Origin: Bacteroidales bacterium GP2
Lineage (GTDB): Bacteria; Bacteroidota; Bacteroidia; Bacteroidales; Muribaculaceae
DNA length: 13,605 bases
Direction of reading: 5' to 3'
Assembly (NCBI GenBank): GCA_001701115.1
Contig: DAAJ01000076.1
Coordinates: 43,792-57,396, forward strand
Shown: in pieces, positions 1-7,778 of the stretch
Position numbering within the stretch: the first letter of the stretch is position 1
How the letters are laid out: each line of letters starts with the position of its first letter
The notes under the pieces: generated by a model
Databases searched by the model: none
What the model saw: the letters and a program-made list of their open reading frames with translations, nothing else
Told to the model about the DNA's origin: nothing
Translations under genes and position numbers: made by a program

Positions 1-125
1 TACAACAACCGTAACAATCAGGGAGGATACAACAATAACCGTAACACCCAGGGCGGATATAACCCGCAGAATCGCCAGGGCGGCTACAACAACCGTAACA
101 ATCAGGGAGGATACAACAATAACCG
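1..125 (+). repeat. In-frame tandem repeats in the pseudouridine synthase N-terminus
   Basis: Bases 1-41 recur exactly at 85-125 (period 84 nt, 28 codons). Shorter degenerate units of the type tac-aac-aac-(cgt)-cag-ggn-gga lie between them and continue to about 190. They encode Tyr/Asn/Arg/Gln/Gly repeats. Exact nucleotide identity over 41 bp suggests recent duplication or slippage, so the extension length probably varies between strains. Confidence 0.9.
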
Positions 126-1008
126 CCAGGGTGGATATAACAACAATAACCGTCAGGGTGGATACAACAACCAGAACGGCAACCGTCGTCCCCAGATGCG
201 TCACAACCAGTTCGGCATGCCCCACGGTGGAAAGAGTTTCACTCCCCGTCCCAAGAGAATTGAGTACGAAATGCCTATACCCGATCCCAATGAACAGATT
301 CGTCTTAACAAATTCATGGCTAACGCAGGCATCTGCTCACGCCGCGAAGCTGATGACTTCATCCTGCAGGGTCTCGTAAAAGTAAACGGCAAGGTTGTTA
401 CAGAACTCGGGACAAAGATCAGCCACAACGACACTGTTGAGTATGATGAAAAGATTGTAACTTTGGAAAACAAATGCTATATTCTGCTCAATAAGCCGAA
501 AGACTGTGTCACCACCAGCGATGATCCAAACGGACGTCTCACGGTAATGGATATTGTCAAAGGAGCCTGCAACGAGCGTATTTATCCCGTTGGTCGCCTT
601 GACAGGAATACTACCGGCGTGCTTCTTCTCACAAATGACGGTGACCTTGCATCGAAGCTCACACATCCCAAATATGTGAAGAAGAAAATCTACCATGTGT
701 GGACTGACAAAGATATTTCCGAAGAAGACATGCAGAAAATTGCTGACGGAATAGAGCTTGATGACGGACCGATTCATGCTGATGCTCTCAGCTATGCAAC
801 CGACACTGACAGAAACCAGGCTGGAATTGAAATCCACTCCGGCAGAAACCGTATTGTCCGCAGGATTTTTGAGAGCCTTGGCTATCATGTGACTAAGCTC
901 GACCGCGTTTACTTCGCAGGTCTCACTAAAAAGAACCTTCCACGCGGACGTTGGCGCTATCTCACACAGGAAGAAGTTAACTTCCTTAAAATGGGCTCAT
1001 TTGAGTAA
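1..1008 (+). CDS. rluB: RluB-family rRNA pseudouridine synthase with Asn/Gly/Gln-rich N-terminal extension (5' partial)
   Basis: The reading frame is open from base 1, so the true start lies upstream; the internal ATG at 196 is not the start. The first ~65 visible residues are tandem YNN(N)RQGG-type repeats, a disordered, prion-like, RNA-binding-style segment. An S4 RNA-binding domain follows (about 295-450; RLNKFMANAGICSRREAD). The catalytic domain has the family motif GRLDRNTTGVLLLTNDGD, with the nucleophilic Asp encoded at 601-603, and GRNRIVRRIFESLGY near the C-terminus. That last motif resembles RluB (GRNREVRR) more than RsuA. By family, the enzyme isomerises a specific uridine in 23S rRNA to pseudouridine; the exact site is inferred. 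Extensions like this one recur in Bacteroidota homologues. asnS starts 37 nt downstream on the same strand. Confidence 0.9.
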   Translation, partial: YNNRNNQGGYNNNRNTQGGYNPQNRQGGYNNRNNQGGYNNNRQGGYNNNNRQGGYNNQNGNRRPQMRHNQFGMPHGGKSFTPRPKRIEYEMPIPDPNEQIRLNKFMANAGICSRREADDFILQGLVKVNGKVVTELGTKISHNDTVEYDEKIVTLENKCYILLNKPKDCVTTSDDPNGRLTVMDIVKGACNERIYPVGRLDRNTTGVLLLTNDGDLASKLTHPKYVKKKIYHVWTDKDISEEDMQKIADGIELDDGPIHADALSYATDTDRNQAGIEIHSGRNRIVRRIFESLGYHVTKLDRVYFAGLTKKNLPRGRWRYLTQEEVNFLKMGSFE

Positions 1009-1045
1009 ATAGAGGCTTATTGCATTAGGAAAAGTAATTTTACAG

Positions 1046-2434
1046 ATGAAAAGGACTAAAATAACAGACCTCCTCACCCCGGCATTTGTCGGGCAGGAGG
1101 TTACAACTGCTGGATGGGTGCGTACACGCCGTGGAAACAAACATGTACAGTTTGTTGCTCTTAACGATGGTTCTACCGTTAAGAACCTGCAGGTTGTGTT
1201 CGATATGGCTAAATTCTCCGACGAGCAGCTTAAAAAGGTTACTACCGGCTCAAGCATCAGGGTAACAGGAAAGCTCGTTGAATCTATGGGCAAAGGTCAG
1301 ACTACCGAAATACAGGCTGACTCTTTTGAACTTCTTGGTGAAAGCGACCCGGAAACATACCCCCTCCAGAAAAAGGGACATACGCTTGAATTCCTCCGTG
1401 AAATCGCGCATCTGCGTCCGCGCACAAACACATTCGGTGCAATACTCCGAATCCGCAGCGCTCTCGCATTTGCCGTTCATAAATTCTTCAATGAAAAGGG
1501 ATTCTTTTATCTCAACACTCCTCTCATCACTGCAAGTGACTGCGAGGGTGCTGGAGCTATGTTTCAGGTAACGACTCTTGATGTTGCCAACCCGCCCCGC
1601 ACTGAGGATGGCGCTGTGGACTACTCTCAGGACTTCTTCGGCAAGCCTACCGCACTTACTGTGAGCGGACAGCTTGAAGGTGAACTTGGAGCAACCGCGC
1701 TTGGAGCTATTTATACTTTTGGGCCCACATTCAGGGCTGAAAACTCCAATACACCACGTCACCTCTCTGAATTTTGGATGATTGAGCCGGAAATGGCTTT
1801 CTATGAGATTCAGGAAAACATGGATCTTGCGGAGGAATTCATTAAATATTGTGTCCGCTACGCGCTTGACCATTGCAAGGATGATATTGAGTTCTTGAGC
1901 CAGATGTATGATCCGGAGCTCATTTCACGTCTTGAAGGTGTGCTTGCTGATGAATTTGTACGCCTTACATATACCGAAGGTGTGAAAATCCTTGAGGAGA
2001 GCGGCAAGAAATTTGAGTTCCCCGTTTCATGGGGCACAGACCTTCAGAGCGAACATGAACGTTACCTTGTTGAGGAGCATTTCAAACGCCCGGTAATCCT
2101 TACCGATTATCCAAAAGACATCAAGGCATTCTACATGAAGCTTAACGAGGATGGCAAGACTGTACGCGCAATGGATGTGCTTTTCCCGAAAATCGGTGAA
2201 ATAATCGGCGGCTCTGAAAGAGAGGCTGACTATGACAAGCTCCTTGGCAGAATACAGGAAATGAACATCCCCATGAAAGATATGTGGTGGTACCTTGATA
2301 CACGAAAATTCGGCACAGTGCCTCATAGCGGCTTTGGTCTCGGTTTCGAGCGACTTGTGCTTTTCGTTACAGGCATGACTAATATCCGTGACGTTATACC
2401 GTTCCCAAGAACACCTAAAAACGCTGAGTTCTAA
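1046..2434 (+). CDS. asnS: Asparagine--tRNA ligase (AsnRS)
   Basis: A cytoplasmic class IIb aminoacyl-tRNA synthetase that activates Asn with ATP and charges tRNA-Asn. The 462-residue length matches bacterial AsnRS. An N-terminal OB-fold anticodon-binding domain occupies about residues 15-100 (TAGWVRTRRGNKHVQF). Class II motif 2 lies at about 225-249 (FGPTFRAENS, then RHLSEFWMIEPE), and motif 3 at about 429-437 (GFGLGFERL). The EFWMIEPE segment is typical of AsnRS rather than AspRS. Its presence implies direct asparaginylation of tRNA-Asn. The ATG at 1046 precedes the conserved N-terminus and follows the rluB-like stop by 37 nt with no strong Shine-Dalgarno sequence. It probably heads or belongs to an operon with the next three genes. 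Confidence 0.97.
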   Translation: MKRTKITDLLTPAFVGQEVTTAGWVRTRRGNKHVQFVALNDGSTVKNLQVVFDMAKFSDEQLKKVTTGSSIRVTGKLVESMGKGQTTEIQADSFELLGESDPETYPLQKKGHTLEFLREIAHLRPRTNTFGAILRIRSALAFAVHKFFNEKGFFYLNTPLITASDCEGAGAMFQVTTLDVANPPRTEDGAVDYSQDFFGKPTALTVSGQLEGELGATALGAIYTFGPTFRAENSNTPRHLSEFWMIEPEMAFYEIQENMDLAEEFIKYCVRYALDHCKDDIEFLSQMYDPELISRLEGVLADEFVRLTYTEGVKILEESGKKFEFPVSWGTDLQSEHERYLVEEHFKRPVILTDYPKDIKAFYMKLNEDGKTVRAMDVLFPKIGEIIGGSEREADYDKLLGRIQEMNIPMKDMWWYLDTRKFGTVPHSGFGLGFERLVLFVTGMTNIRDVIPFPRTPKNAEF

Positions 2435-2449
2435 TCAGAAAATCCATAA

Positions 2450-3100
2450 ATGATGTTGGACACAGCTGTGTTGCCCTTCGCATTTATTTGCCTTACATCT
2501 TTCTTTACCCTCACAAACCCATTGGGTACCATGCCGGTTTTCCTTACCATGACTTCCGGCATGGATGAGGCGGAAAGATCCAAGATTGTACGCAGGGCTA
2601 CAATTATATCCTTCATTACCCTGGTTGCATTTACCCTCGCAGGGCAATTCCTTTTTAAATTCTTCGGCATATCCACAAATGGATTTAGAATTGCCGCCGG
2701 CATAATAATCCTGAAAATAGGATACGATATGCTTCAGGCTAAATTCACACATACAAAATTGAAAGACGACGAAATCAAGACCTATGCCGAGGATATTTCC
2801 ATAACGCCGCTTGCAATTCCACTGCTCTGTGGACCCGGAGCCATTGCAAATGGAATTATGCTAATGGACGATGCTCACACATGGACACTCAGGATAGTGC
2901 TTCTTGCAAGCATCGGTTTCATATATTTCATTACCTACTTCATCCTTCGTGCTTCTACCCGGCTTGTAAAAATAATTGGAGAAACTGGAAACAACGTTAT
3001 GATGCGACTTATGGGACTCATTCTCATGGTCATTGCTGTAGAATGTTTCTTTACCGGGCTCAAGCCTATTGTTGTAAGCATGATTGAAGCAGCAAGATAA
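2450..3100 (+). CDS. MarC-family integral membrane protein
   Basis: A 216-residue, strongly hydrophobic protein with about six predicted membrane segments, the usual size for the MarC (UPF0056) family. Family hallmarks seen are NPLGTMPVFLTMT in the first membrane region, the cytoplasmic loop MDEAERSKIVRRA, the segment GFRIAAGIIILKIGYDML, and ITPLAIPLLCGPGAIANGIM in the middle, followed by two more hydrophobic helices. The family sits in the inner membrane. Its transport role is not established, and the historic link to multiple antibiotic resistance has been disputed. The gene begins 15 nt after asnS and is probably co-transcribed. Two adjacent ATGs (2450 and 2453) are both possible starts. 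Confidence 0.92.
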   Translation: MMLDTAVLPFAFICLTSFFTLTNPLGTMPVFLTMTSGMDEAERSKIVRRATIISFITLVAFTLAGQFLFKFFGISTNGFRIAAGIIILKIGYDMLQAKFTHTKLKDDEIKTYAEDISITPLAIPLLCGPGAIANGIMLMDDAHTWTLRIVLLASIGFIYFITYFILRASTRLVKIIGETGNNVMMRLMGLILMVIAVECFFTGLKPIVVSMIEAAR

Positions 3101-3131
3101 ATTAAAACCCCTTACCGGAACAATACCTTAT

Positions 3132-4766
3132 ATGAACCTCAAGCAAATCGTAGTTTCAACCATTATCGCAGTGGCGGCTCCTGCTGCTATTGCATGCACA
3201 AGCCTTATTGCCGGGAAAAAAGCTACTGCAGACGGCAGTGTTATCATTACCTATGCAGCTGACTCCCACACACTCTACGGCGAATTGTACAATCAGCCTG
3301 CGGCAGACCATGCACCGGGCACAATGCGTGAAGTCGTTGAATGGGACACTGGCAAACCGCTCGGCAAAATACCTGAAGTGGCGCATACTTACCGCACGCT
3401 TGGCAACATGAATGAACATGGGCTGACAATTGCCGAAAGCACATGGGGAGGACGCCACGAATTGGAAGGTTCAGGTCTTATTGACTACGGTTCTCTCATT
3501 TATATTACTCTGCAGAGAGCCAAGACTGCACGTGAGGCAGTAAAGGTCATGACAGACCTCGTTAAAGAATACGGTTATGCAAGCAGCGGTGAAAGCTTCT
3601 CTATCGCTGACCCGAATGAGGCGTGGATTATGGAGCTTATAGGTAAAGGGAAAGATGACAAAGGCGCCGTATGGGTTGCTCGGAGAGTGCCTGATGACTG
3701 CATAAGCGGACACGCCAATCACTCCCGTATACACCAATTCCCCCTAAACGACCCTGAGACTCTTTATTCTCCTGATGTAATTGAATTTGCACGGAAGAAA
3801 GGATATTTTAATGGCAAGGATGAAGATTTCAGCTTCTCAAGAGCTTATGCTGAACTTGACGGAGGAGCTCTGCGCGGATGTGATGGCAGAGTATGGGCGT
3901 TTTATAACAAACACTCCAAAGATATGCAGCCTTACCTTGACTGGATTCTGAAAGGAGAAGGTGAACCGTTGCCTCTTTGGGTTAAACCGTCAGAGCCTGT
4001 CACAGTAAAAGATATGCAGGCAATGATGCGCGACCATTTCGAGGACACACCTATGGACATGACACAGGATATAGGTGCCGGATCTTATAAGGTGCCTTAC
4101 CGCTGGCGTCCCCTCACCTACAAGGTGGATGATGTGGAGTACACTCATGAAAGGGCTATTGCTACCCAGCAGACCGGATTCTCATTTGTCAGCCAGATGA
4201 ACGAAAAAAATCCTGCTCCGATGAAAGGCATCCTTTGGTTCGGGGTGGATGATGCCAATACATGTGTCTACATACCTGTTTTTAATGGAATGGATGCTGT
4301 GCCCCATGAGTTCGCTGTTGGAAACGGTGATATGTACAATCTTTCATGGGATAGCGCTTTCTGGATTAACAATTATGTTGCAAACCAGGCATACAACCGT
4401 TACTCCCAGATGATTCCCGATATACGCAAAGTGCAGTCGGCTATCGAAGATTCCCTGCATGCAGATATTCCCGCGCTTGTTGCACAAGTAAAATCACTTG
4501 ATTCGGCACAGGCAACTGAACTACTCAATAAGTATACTGCGGACCGCACTGCTTATTACACTAAACGCTACCGTAAACTTGGTGATTATCTCTTCGTTAA
4601 GTACCTTGACGGAAATATCAAGAGGGAGAAAAACGGTGAGTTTGAGCGTAATGAATACGGAATGCCAGAATACCCTGAGTTTCCTGGATATGATGAGAAA
4701 TACTATCGTTCAATTGCCACTGACCCGGACGGAGGAGACAGGCTTAAATCCCTTATTATAAAATGA
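3132..4766 (+). CDS. Secreted C69-family dipeptidase (PepD-like, Ntn hydrolase)
   Basis: A 544-residue exported peptidase. I chose the ATG at 3132 because it puts a signal peptide first (MNLKQIVVS, a hydrophobic run, then APAAIA). Extending in frame to 3084 needs a TTG codon inside marC and adds a polar leader that would spoil the signal. Cys22 immediately follows AIA and begins CTSLIAGKKATADGS, the N-terminal-nucleophile signature of peptidase family C69, so signal cleavage would expose the catalytic Cys. Further family-like stretches are ESTWGGRHELEG, YGYASSGESFSIADPNEAW and DIGAGSYKVPYRWRPL. It probably cleaves dipeptides in the periplasm. Its 3' end overlaps the cytidine deaminase start by ATGA, suggesting translational coupling. 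Confidence 0.93.
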   Translation: MNLKQIVVSTIIAVAAPAAIACTSLIAGKKATADGSVIITYAADSHTLYGELYNQPAADHAPGTMREVVEWDTGKPLGKIPEVAHTYRTLGNMNEHGLTIAESTWGGRHELEGSGLIDYGSLIYITLQRAKTAREAVKVMTDLVKEYGYASSGESFSIADPNEAWIMELIGKGKDDKGAVWVARRVPDDCISGHANHSRIHQFPLNDPETLYSPDVIEFARKKGYFNGKDEDFSFSRAYAELDGGALRGCDGRVWAFYNKHSKDMQPYLDWILKGEGEPLPLWVKPSEPVTVKDMQAMMRDHFEDTPMDMTQDIGAGSYKVPYRWRPLTYKVDDVEYTHERAIATQQTGFSFVSQMNEKNPAPMKGILWFGVDDANTCVYIPVFNGMDAVPHEFAVGNGDMYNLSWDSAFWINNYVANQAYNRYSQMIPDIRKVQSAIEDSLHADIPALVAQVKSLDSAQATELLNKYTADRTAYYTKRYRKLGDYLFVKYLDGNIKREKNGEFERNEYGMPEYPEFPGYDEKYYRSIATDPDGGDRLKSLIIK

Positions 4767-5239
4767 GACGGGCTGATATCACTGTTCCGGTTACTGTAGC
4801 GACCGATGAGGAGCTGGACGAACTCGATTGCCACCTCATTGAAACCGCACGCGAAGCTACCGCCAACTCCTACGCACCTTATAGCAGGTTTCGCGTAGGG
4901 GCTGCGATACTTCTGTCAAATGGAGAAATAATCAGTGGCTCTAATCAGGAAAATGCTGCATATCCGAGCGGATTGTGCGCAGAACGCACTGCTGCTTTCT
5001 ACGCACATTCACGCTACCCGAATGAAAAATTTTGTGCAATAGCTATTGCGGCAAAAGATACTGACGGCTCTGAAATCAAAGAACCTATCGCTCCCTGTGG
5101 CGCATGCCGCCAGTCGCTTCTGGAATACGAAATGCTTGCCGGTCAACCGGTCAGGGTGCTTCTTGTTGGAGCAGAAGAAATCTTCATTCTCCCCTCAATA
5201 AAATCACTGTTGCCGGTAGCATTTACCGACTTCAAATAA
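4763..5239 (+). CDS. cdd: Cytidine deaminase
   Basis: A 158-residue cytoplasmic zinc enzyme of pyrimidine salvage that converts (deoxy)cytidine to (deoxy)uridine. Zinc ligands are Cys72 (GLCAERTAAF), Cys112 and Cys115 (PCGACRQ), and Glu74 is the proton shuttle. The three-Cys pattern is that of the short homotetrameric class rather than the longer dimeric E. coli type. NQENAAYPSG and YAPYSRFRVGAAI match the substrate-binding part of the family. It is about 25 residues longer than minimal tetrameric Cdd because of an N-terminal extension. The start ATG at 4763 overlaps the upstream stop. Its TAA at 5237-5239 abuts the convergent lipoprotein gene with no spacer and no terminator hairpin between them. 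Confidence 0.95.
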   Translation: MRRADITVPVTVATDEELDELDCHLIETAREATANSYAPYSRFRVGAAILLSNGEIISGSNQENAAYPSGLCAERTAAFYAHSRYPNEKFCAIAIAAKDTDGSEIKEPIAPCGACRQSLLEYEMLAGQPVRVLLVGAEEIFILPSIKSLLPVAFTDFK

Positions 5240-5728
5240 TCAGTGCCTGCCGGGAGACTTCACAGGCGCAGTTTCAGGCTTTGGATTTGTCGCATTAGCA
5301 GGAATTTGCGGCATGGAGCTTACCGGGCGGTAACTTATATTGGAATTGCCGGGACGGCTTGGAGCCGATTGGCTTGGCTGGTTATTTACCGGTGGACGCC
5401 AATTACCGCTATTCCCGTTATTTACCGGTGGACGCCAATTGTTGGCTGGAGGCGGGGCAACTGTACCCGGGCGTAGAGCAGGACGCACAGGAGTTATTAT
5501 AGGACGGGCTGGTGCCGGATTCCAGCCTAATCCGTTCCACGGGGCATAAATATAGTTTGTCCAGTTATTCACCCACGGCGAATATCCCACATTACTTACC
5601 GACACTCCTACATTGCCGCCGTAACCGAGAGGAATATCTATTGATGAATCCCACATTGCCTCGCAACTGCTTAGGCTGAGTCCTAAAACTGCTGCGCCGA
5701 TAAACCTGATTGCATTCTTCCTTTTCAT
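5240..5728 (-). CDS. Small Pro/Asn-rich putative lipoprotein, unknown function
   Basis: A 162-residue protein that I do not recognise. It has a type II signal peptide: basic MKRKN, a hydrophobic stretch, then the lipobox LSSC with the acylatable Cys at about residue 23. The mature part begins EAMWDSS, followed by a Gly/Val/Trp/Tyr-rich segment (about residues 33-75), then a disordered Pro/Asn/Arg region with two copies of NWRPPVNN and a Pro/Ser/Lys tail ending KSPGRH. It is probably anchored to the outer or inner membrane. The acidic +2 residue is seen, but I do not see a clear Bacteroidota surface-export signal. AAAAAAGG lies about 8 nt before the ATG. A terminator separates it from the upstream Dxs-like gene, so it is likely transcribed independently. 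Confidence 0.8.
   Translation of the reverse strand: MKRKNAIRFIGAAVLGLSLSSCEAMWDSSIDIPLGYGGNVGVSVSNVGYSPWVNNWTNYIYAPWNGLGWNPAPARPIITPVRPALRPGTVAPPPANNWRPPVNNGNSGNWRPPVNNQPSQSAPSRPGNSNISYRPVSSMPQIPANATNPKPETAPVKSPGRH
5381..5440. repeat. 24-bp exact direct repeat encoding the NWRPPVNN units
   Basis: The + strand sequence gttatttaccggtggacgcc plus aatt occurs at 5381-5404 and again at 5417-5440 (offset 36 bp). It encodes the two NWRPPVNN units of the lipoprotein's low-complexity region and keeps the frame. Confidence 0.9.
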
Positions 5729-5800
5729 AATCTATACCTTTTTTATTACTCTTTTATTATACAACAATCCAAACCCTCACCTCGTTCCATTTCAACAATG

Positions 5801-5846
5801 TTAAAAATAAAAACAGTGGATTCTAACTGCAAGAGTTAGGATCCAC
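5801..5846 (-). terminator. Rho-independent terminator of the Dxs-like gene
   Basis: On the - strand, a 13-bp stem (arms 5834-5846 and 5816-5828, one non-Watson-Crick position at 5822/5840) with a 5-nt loop is followed by the T-rich run tgtttttatttttaa. It begins 28 nt past the Dxs-like stop codon and separates that gene from the lipoprotein gene. Confidence 0.88.
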
Positions 5847-5873
5847 CGTCACATTTGGTATATATTGGAATTC

Positions 5874-7646
5874 TTACTTCAAGGCATTTAATACGGTTCT
5901 TACAATGCTGTCGGGTGTCAGACCGCATTTTGCTTGTAATTCCGCATAATCATATCGGTTAAGGAATTGTTTAGGCAAACCTAAATTTACCACCTTTGCA
6001 GGAGCCTCACCAAGATATGATGCTACTTTCTGCCCGTATCCTCCGTCAACAATTCCGTCTTCAGCTGTCACCACCACTTCATAATCCTTGAGAGCATCAA
6101 GTGTGGCGCAGTCAAGGGTTGACAGATTGCGGGGATTGATAAGTGTAACATCAATGTCCTGGCTTGAAAGGCTGTCGGCAGCTTGCTCCATGAATGCAAA
6201 CATTGAACCGGCACCGATAAGGGCAACTTTTTCACCCTGCCGTACTATGTCATACTTCGGAGTGGAGTAATCATCCAGCAAGGTTATTGCAGGATTGGAG
6301 GATGCAGTTGCACCGGGAGTCCTTATAACCACGGCAAGGTCATTCTGTTTTATCGACCAGTCGAGCATTGTCTCAAATTCCTCCTTGCATGTCGGAGCAA
6401 GATAAAGAAGGTTAGGGATATTTGAAAGGAGAGCGATATCGAAAAATCCGAGGTGCGTCTCATCATTCATGCCGAACATTGTGCCATAGAACACCACAAA
6501 TGTAACCGGTTGTTTGTTCAACGCAACATCCTGGCTGAACTGGTCGTACGCTCTTTGCAAAAAGCTGCTAACCAATCCTACGACAGGGCGCATCCCTCCT
6601 TTGGCAAGACCGCTCGCAACATCTACTGCTGCCTGCTCCGCAATACCTACGTCAATAAACTGCTTGCCGGCGACCTTCCTGCGTTCCCGGTCAAAACCGA
6701 GAACTCCGGGAGTGGCGGCTGTTATTGCCACTACTCTATCATTCTCCTTCATTCGGCGGAGCATTCCTTCAGCAAATACATCACTGTAATCCTCCGGAGC
6801 ATCCTTGGAATTGCCTTCATCTAAAGGTGCCCCAGTTTTCAAATCAAACGGACCTCCATAATGGAATTCCTCTTTGTTTGCCTCAGCAACCGGAAGCCCC
6901 ATTCCTTTCATTGTATTGATATGCACCACTACCGGATGGTCGATATCCTTGACTGAGCGGAACATTTCTATTAGGCTCCTCAAGTCATTCCCATAGTTTA
7001 CATAACGGTAACCGTAACCCATTCCGCGGAAAAGATTAGGTTCCGCGGTGCCGTTGGAATGCCTGAGCAAACTGAGGTCTGCATAGATGCCTCCATGGTT
7101 TTCGGCGATGCTCATCTGGTTGTCATTCACAAGCACTATGAAATTAGTGCCGAGAGTGGCACCGTAATCAAGCCCCTCAAAAGCTACACCTCCGCTCAGC
7201 GAACCATCGCCTATCACTGCGATAACATTTACTTTTCCGCCTTGCAGGTCACGTGCTTTTGCTATGCCTGCTGCAAGAGCTACAGCCGATGATGTATGAC
7301 CGAGTGAATATAAGTCATACGGGCTTTCCAACGGATTAGTGTACCCGGTCACATCGTCATACTTTGCCGGATCTATAAACGCATCCATACGTCCGGTAAG
7401 CATTTTGTGAGGATATGTCTGATGCGACACATCAAATACCACTTTGTCCTGCGGGTTATCAAAAACATAATGGAGCGCAATGATTGCCTCGATCATTCCA
7501 AGGTTCGGACCAATATGTCCTCCATGCGCTGAAAGCTTTTCAAGCAATGTGCTGCGCATCTCTGCTGCAAGCTGGGTTAGTTCCGGCAGACTCATTTTTC
7601 GTATATCTGCCGGAGACTTGATTTCTGAAAGATCTATTTCATTCAT
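5874..7646 (-). CDS. Dxs-like thiamine-diphosphate enzyme (divergent, short 1-deoxyxylulose-5-phosphate synthase homologue)
   Basis: A 590-residue transketolase-superfamily protein, colinear with Dxs but about 30 residues shorter, mostly in the linker after residue 183. The ThDP machinery is intact: GGH at 42-44, SHQTYPHKMLTGR at 74-86, GHTSS at 116-120, GDG at 146-148, NDN at 174-176, His262 (FHYGG), and catalytic Glu337 (GIAEQ). FLQRAYDQ (Arg365) is also kept. Using E. coli Dxs recalled from memory, an ungapped alignment from Glu337 to position 445 places changes at substrate-binding positions: Tyr392 to Val359, Arg420 to Tyr387 (the DRAG motif is absent, replaced by FYGT), Asp427 to Asn394, and Arg478 to Gly445. 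His431 is kept (His398). It may therefore use a different acceptor from glyceraldehyde-3-phosphate. Automatic annotation would call it dxs; I withhold that symbol. It is monocistronic and divergent from the GNAT gene. Confidence 0.9.
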   Translation of the reverse strand: MNEIDLSEIKSPADIRKMSLPELTQLAAEMRSTLLEKLSAHGGHIGPNLGMIEAIIALHYVFDNPQDKVVFDVSHQTYPHKMLTGRMDAFIDPAKYDDVTGYTNPLESPYDLYSLGHTSSAVALAAGIAKARDLQGGKVNVIAVIGDGSLSGGVAFEGLDYGATLGTNFIVLVNDNQMSIAENHGGIYADLSLLRHSNGTAEPNLFRGMGYGYRYVNYGNDLRSLIEMFRSVKDIDHPVVVHINTMKGMGLPVAEANKEEFHYGGPFDLKTGAPLDEGNSKDAPEDYSDVFAEGMLRRMKENDRVVAITAATPGVLGFDRERRKVAGKQFIDVGIAEQAAVDVASGLAKGGMRPVVGLVSSFLQRAYDQFSQDVALNKQPVTFVVFYGTMFGMNDETHLGFFDIALLSNIPNLLYLAPTCKEEFETMLDWSIKQNDLAVVIRTPGATASSNPAITLLDDYSTPKYDIVRQGEKVALIGAGSMFAFMEQAADSLSSQDIDVTLINPRNLSTLDCATLDALKDYEVVVTAEDGIVDGGYGQKVASYLGEAPAKVVNLGLPKQFLNRYDYAELQAKCGLTPDSIVRTVLNALK

Positions 7647-7738
7647 AATTTAATATTTAATCCTGTTCATATAACGAATAAGCGGCGCGAGAGGTTGACC
7701 ACTCTACACAACAGGACTATTGAATAAATGATTTTATG

Positions 7739-7746
7739 TAAATTTG
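7739..7746 (+). promoter_or_regulatory. Bacteroidota -7 element (TAAATTTG) for the GNAT gene
   Basis: TAAATTTG fits TAnnTTTG, and TTG at 7720-7722 is a possible -33 element (16-bp spacer, somewhat short). The predicted transcript would start near 7752. That is downstream of the ATG at 7728 and about 27 nt before the ATG at 7779, so it supports the later start codon. Confidence 0.55.
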
Positions 7747-7778
7747 CGTGTCAGTTCAGATTCAATGTTAACAAGCCC

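Noticed and set aside
1..190. CRISPR-like array suggested by the repeated units
   Set aside because: The units are in-frame coding repeats (YNN(N)RQGG) contiguous with the S4 domain, with no unique spacers.
1020..1042. Possible promoter (TTG...TAATTTTA) directly before asnS
   Set aside because: The last base of the -7 element mismatches, the spacer is only 12 bp, and the transcript would start at or after the ATG.
337..1873. Long antisense ORFs opposite the pseudouridine synthase and asnS (337-888 and 1250-1873, - strand)
   Set aside because: They are shadows of well-supported genes in codon-biased DNA, with no recognisable domain.
3084..3131. In-frame upstream extension of the C69 peptidase starting inside marC
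   Set aside because: It needs a TTG start, adds a polar 16-residue leader and would bury the signal peptide; the ATG at 3132 is clearly better.
7659..7718. Imperfect inverted repeat aatcctgtt / aacaggact between the Dxs-like and GNAT genes
   Set aside because: Only a 7-bp core matches exactly, with about 40 bp between arms; expected by chance in a region this size.
7728..7778. Upstream ATG for the GNAT protein
   Set aside because: It adds 17 residues unlike the family and overlies a TAAATTTG promoter element; transcription from that element would begin after this codon.
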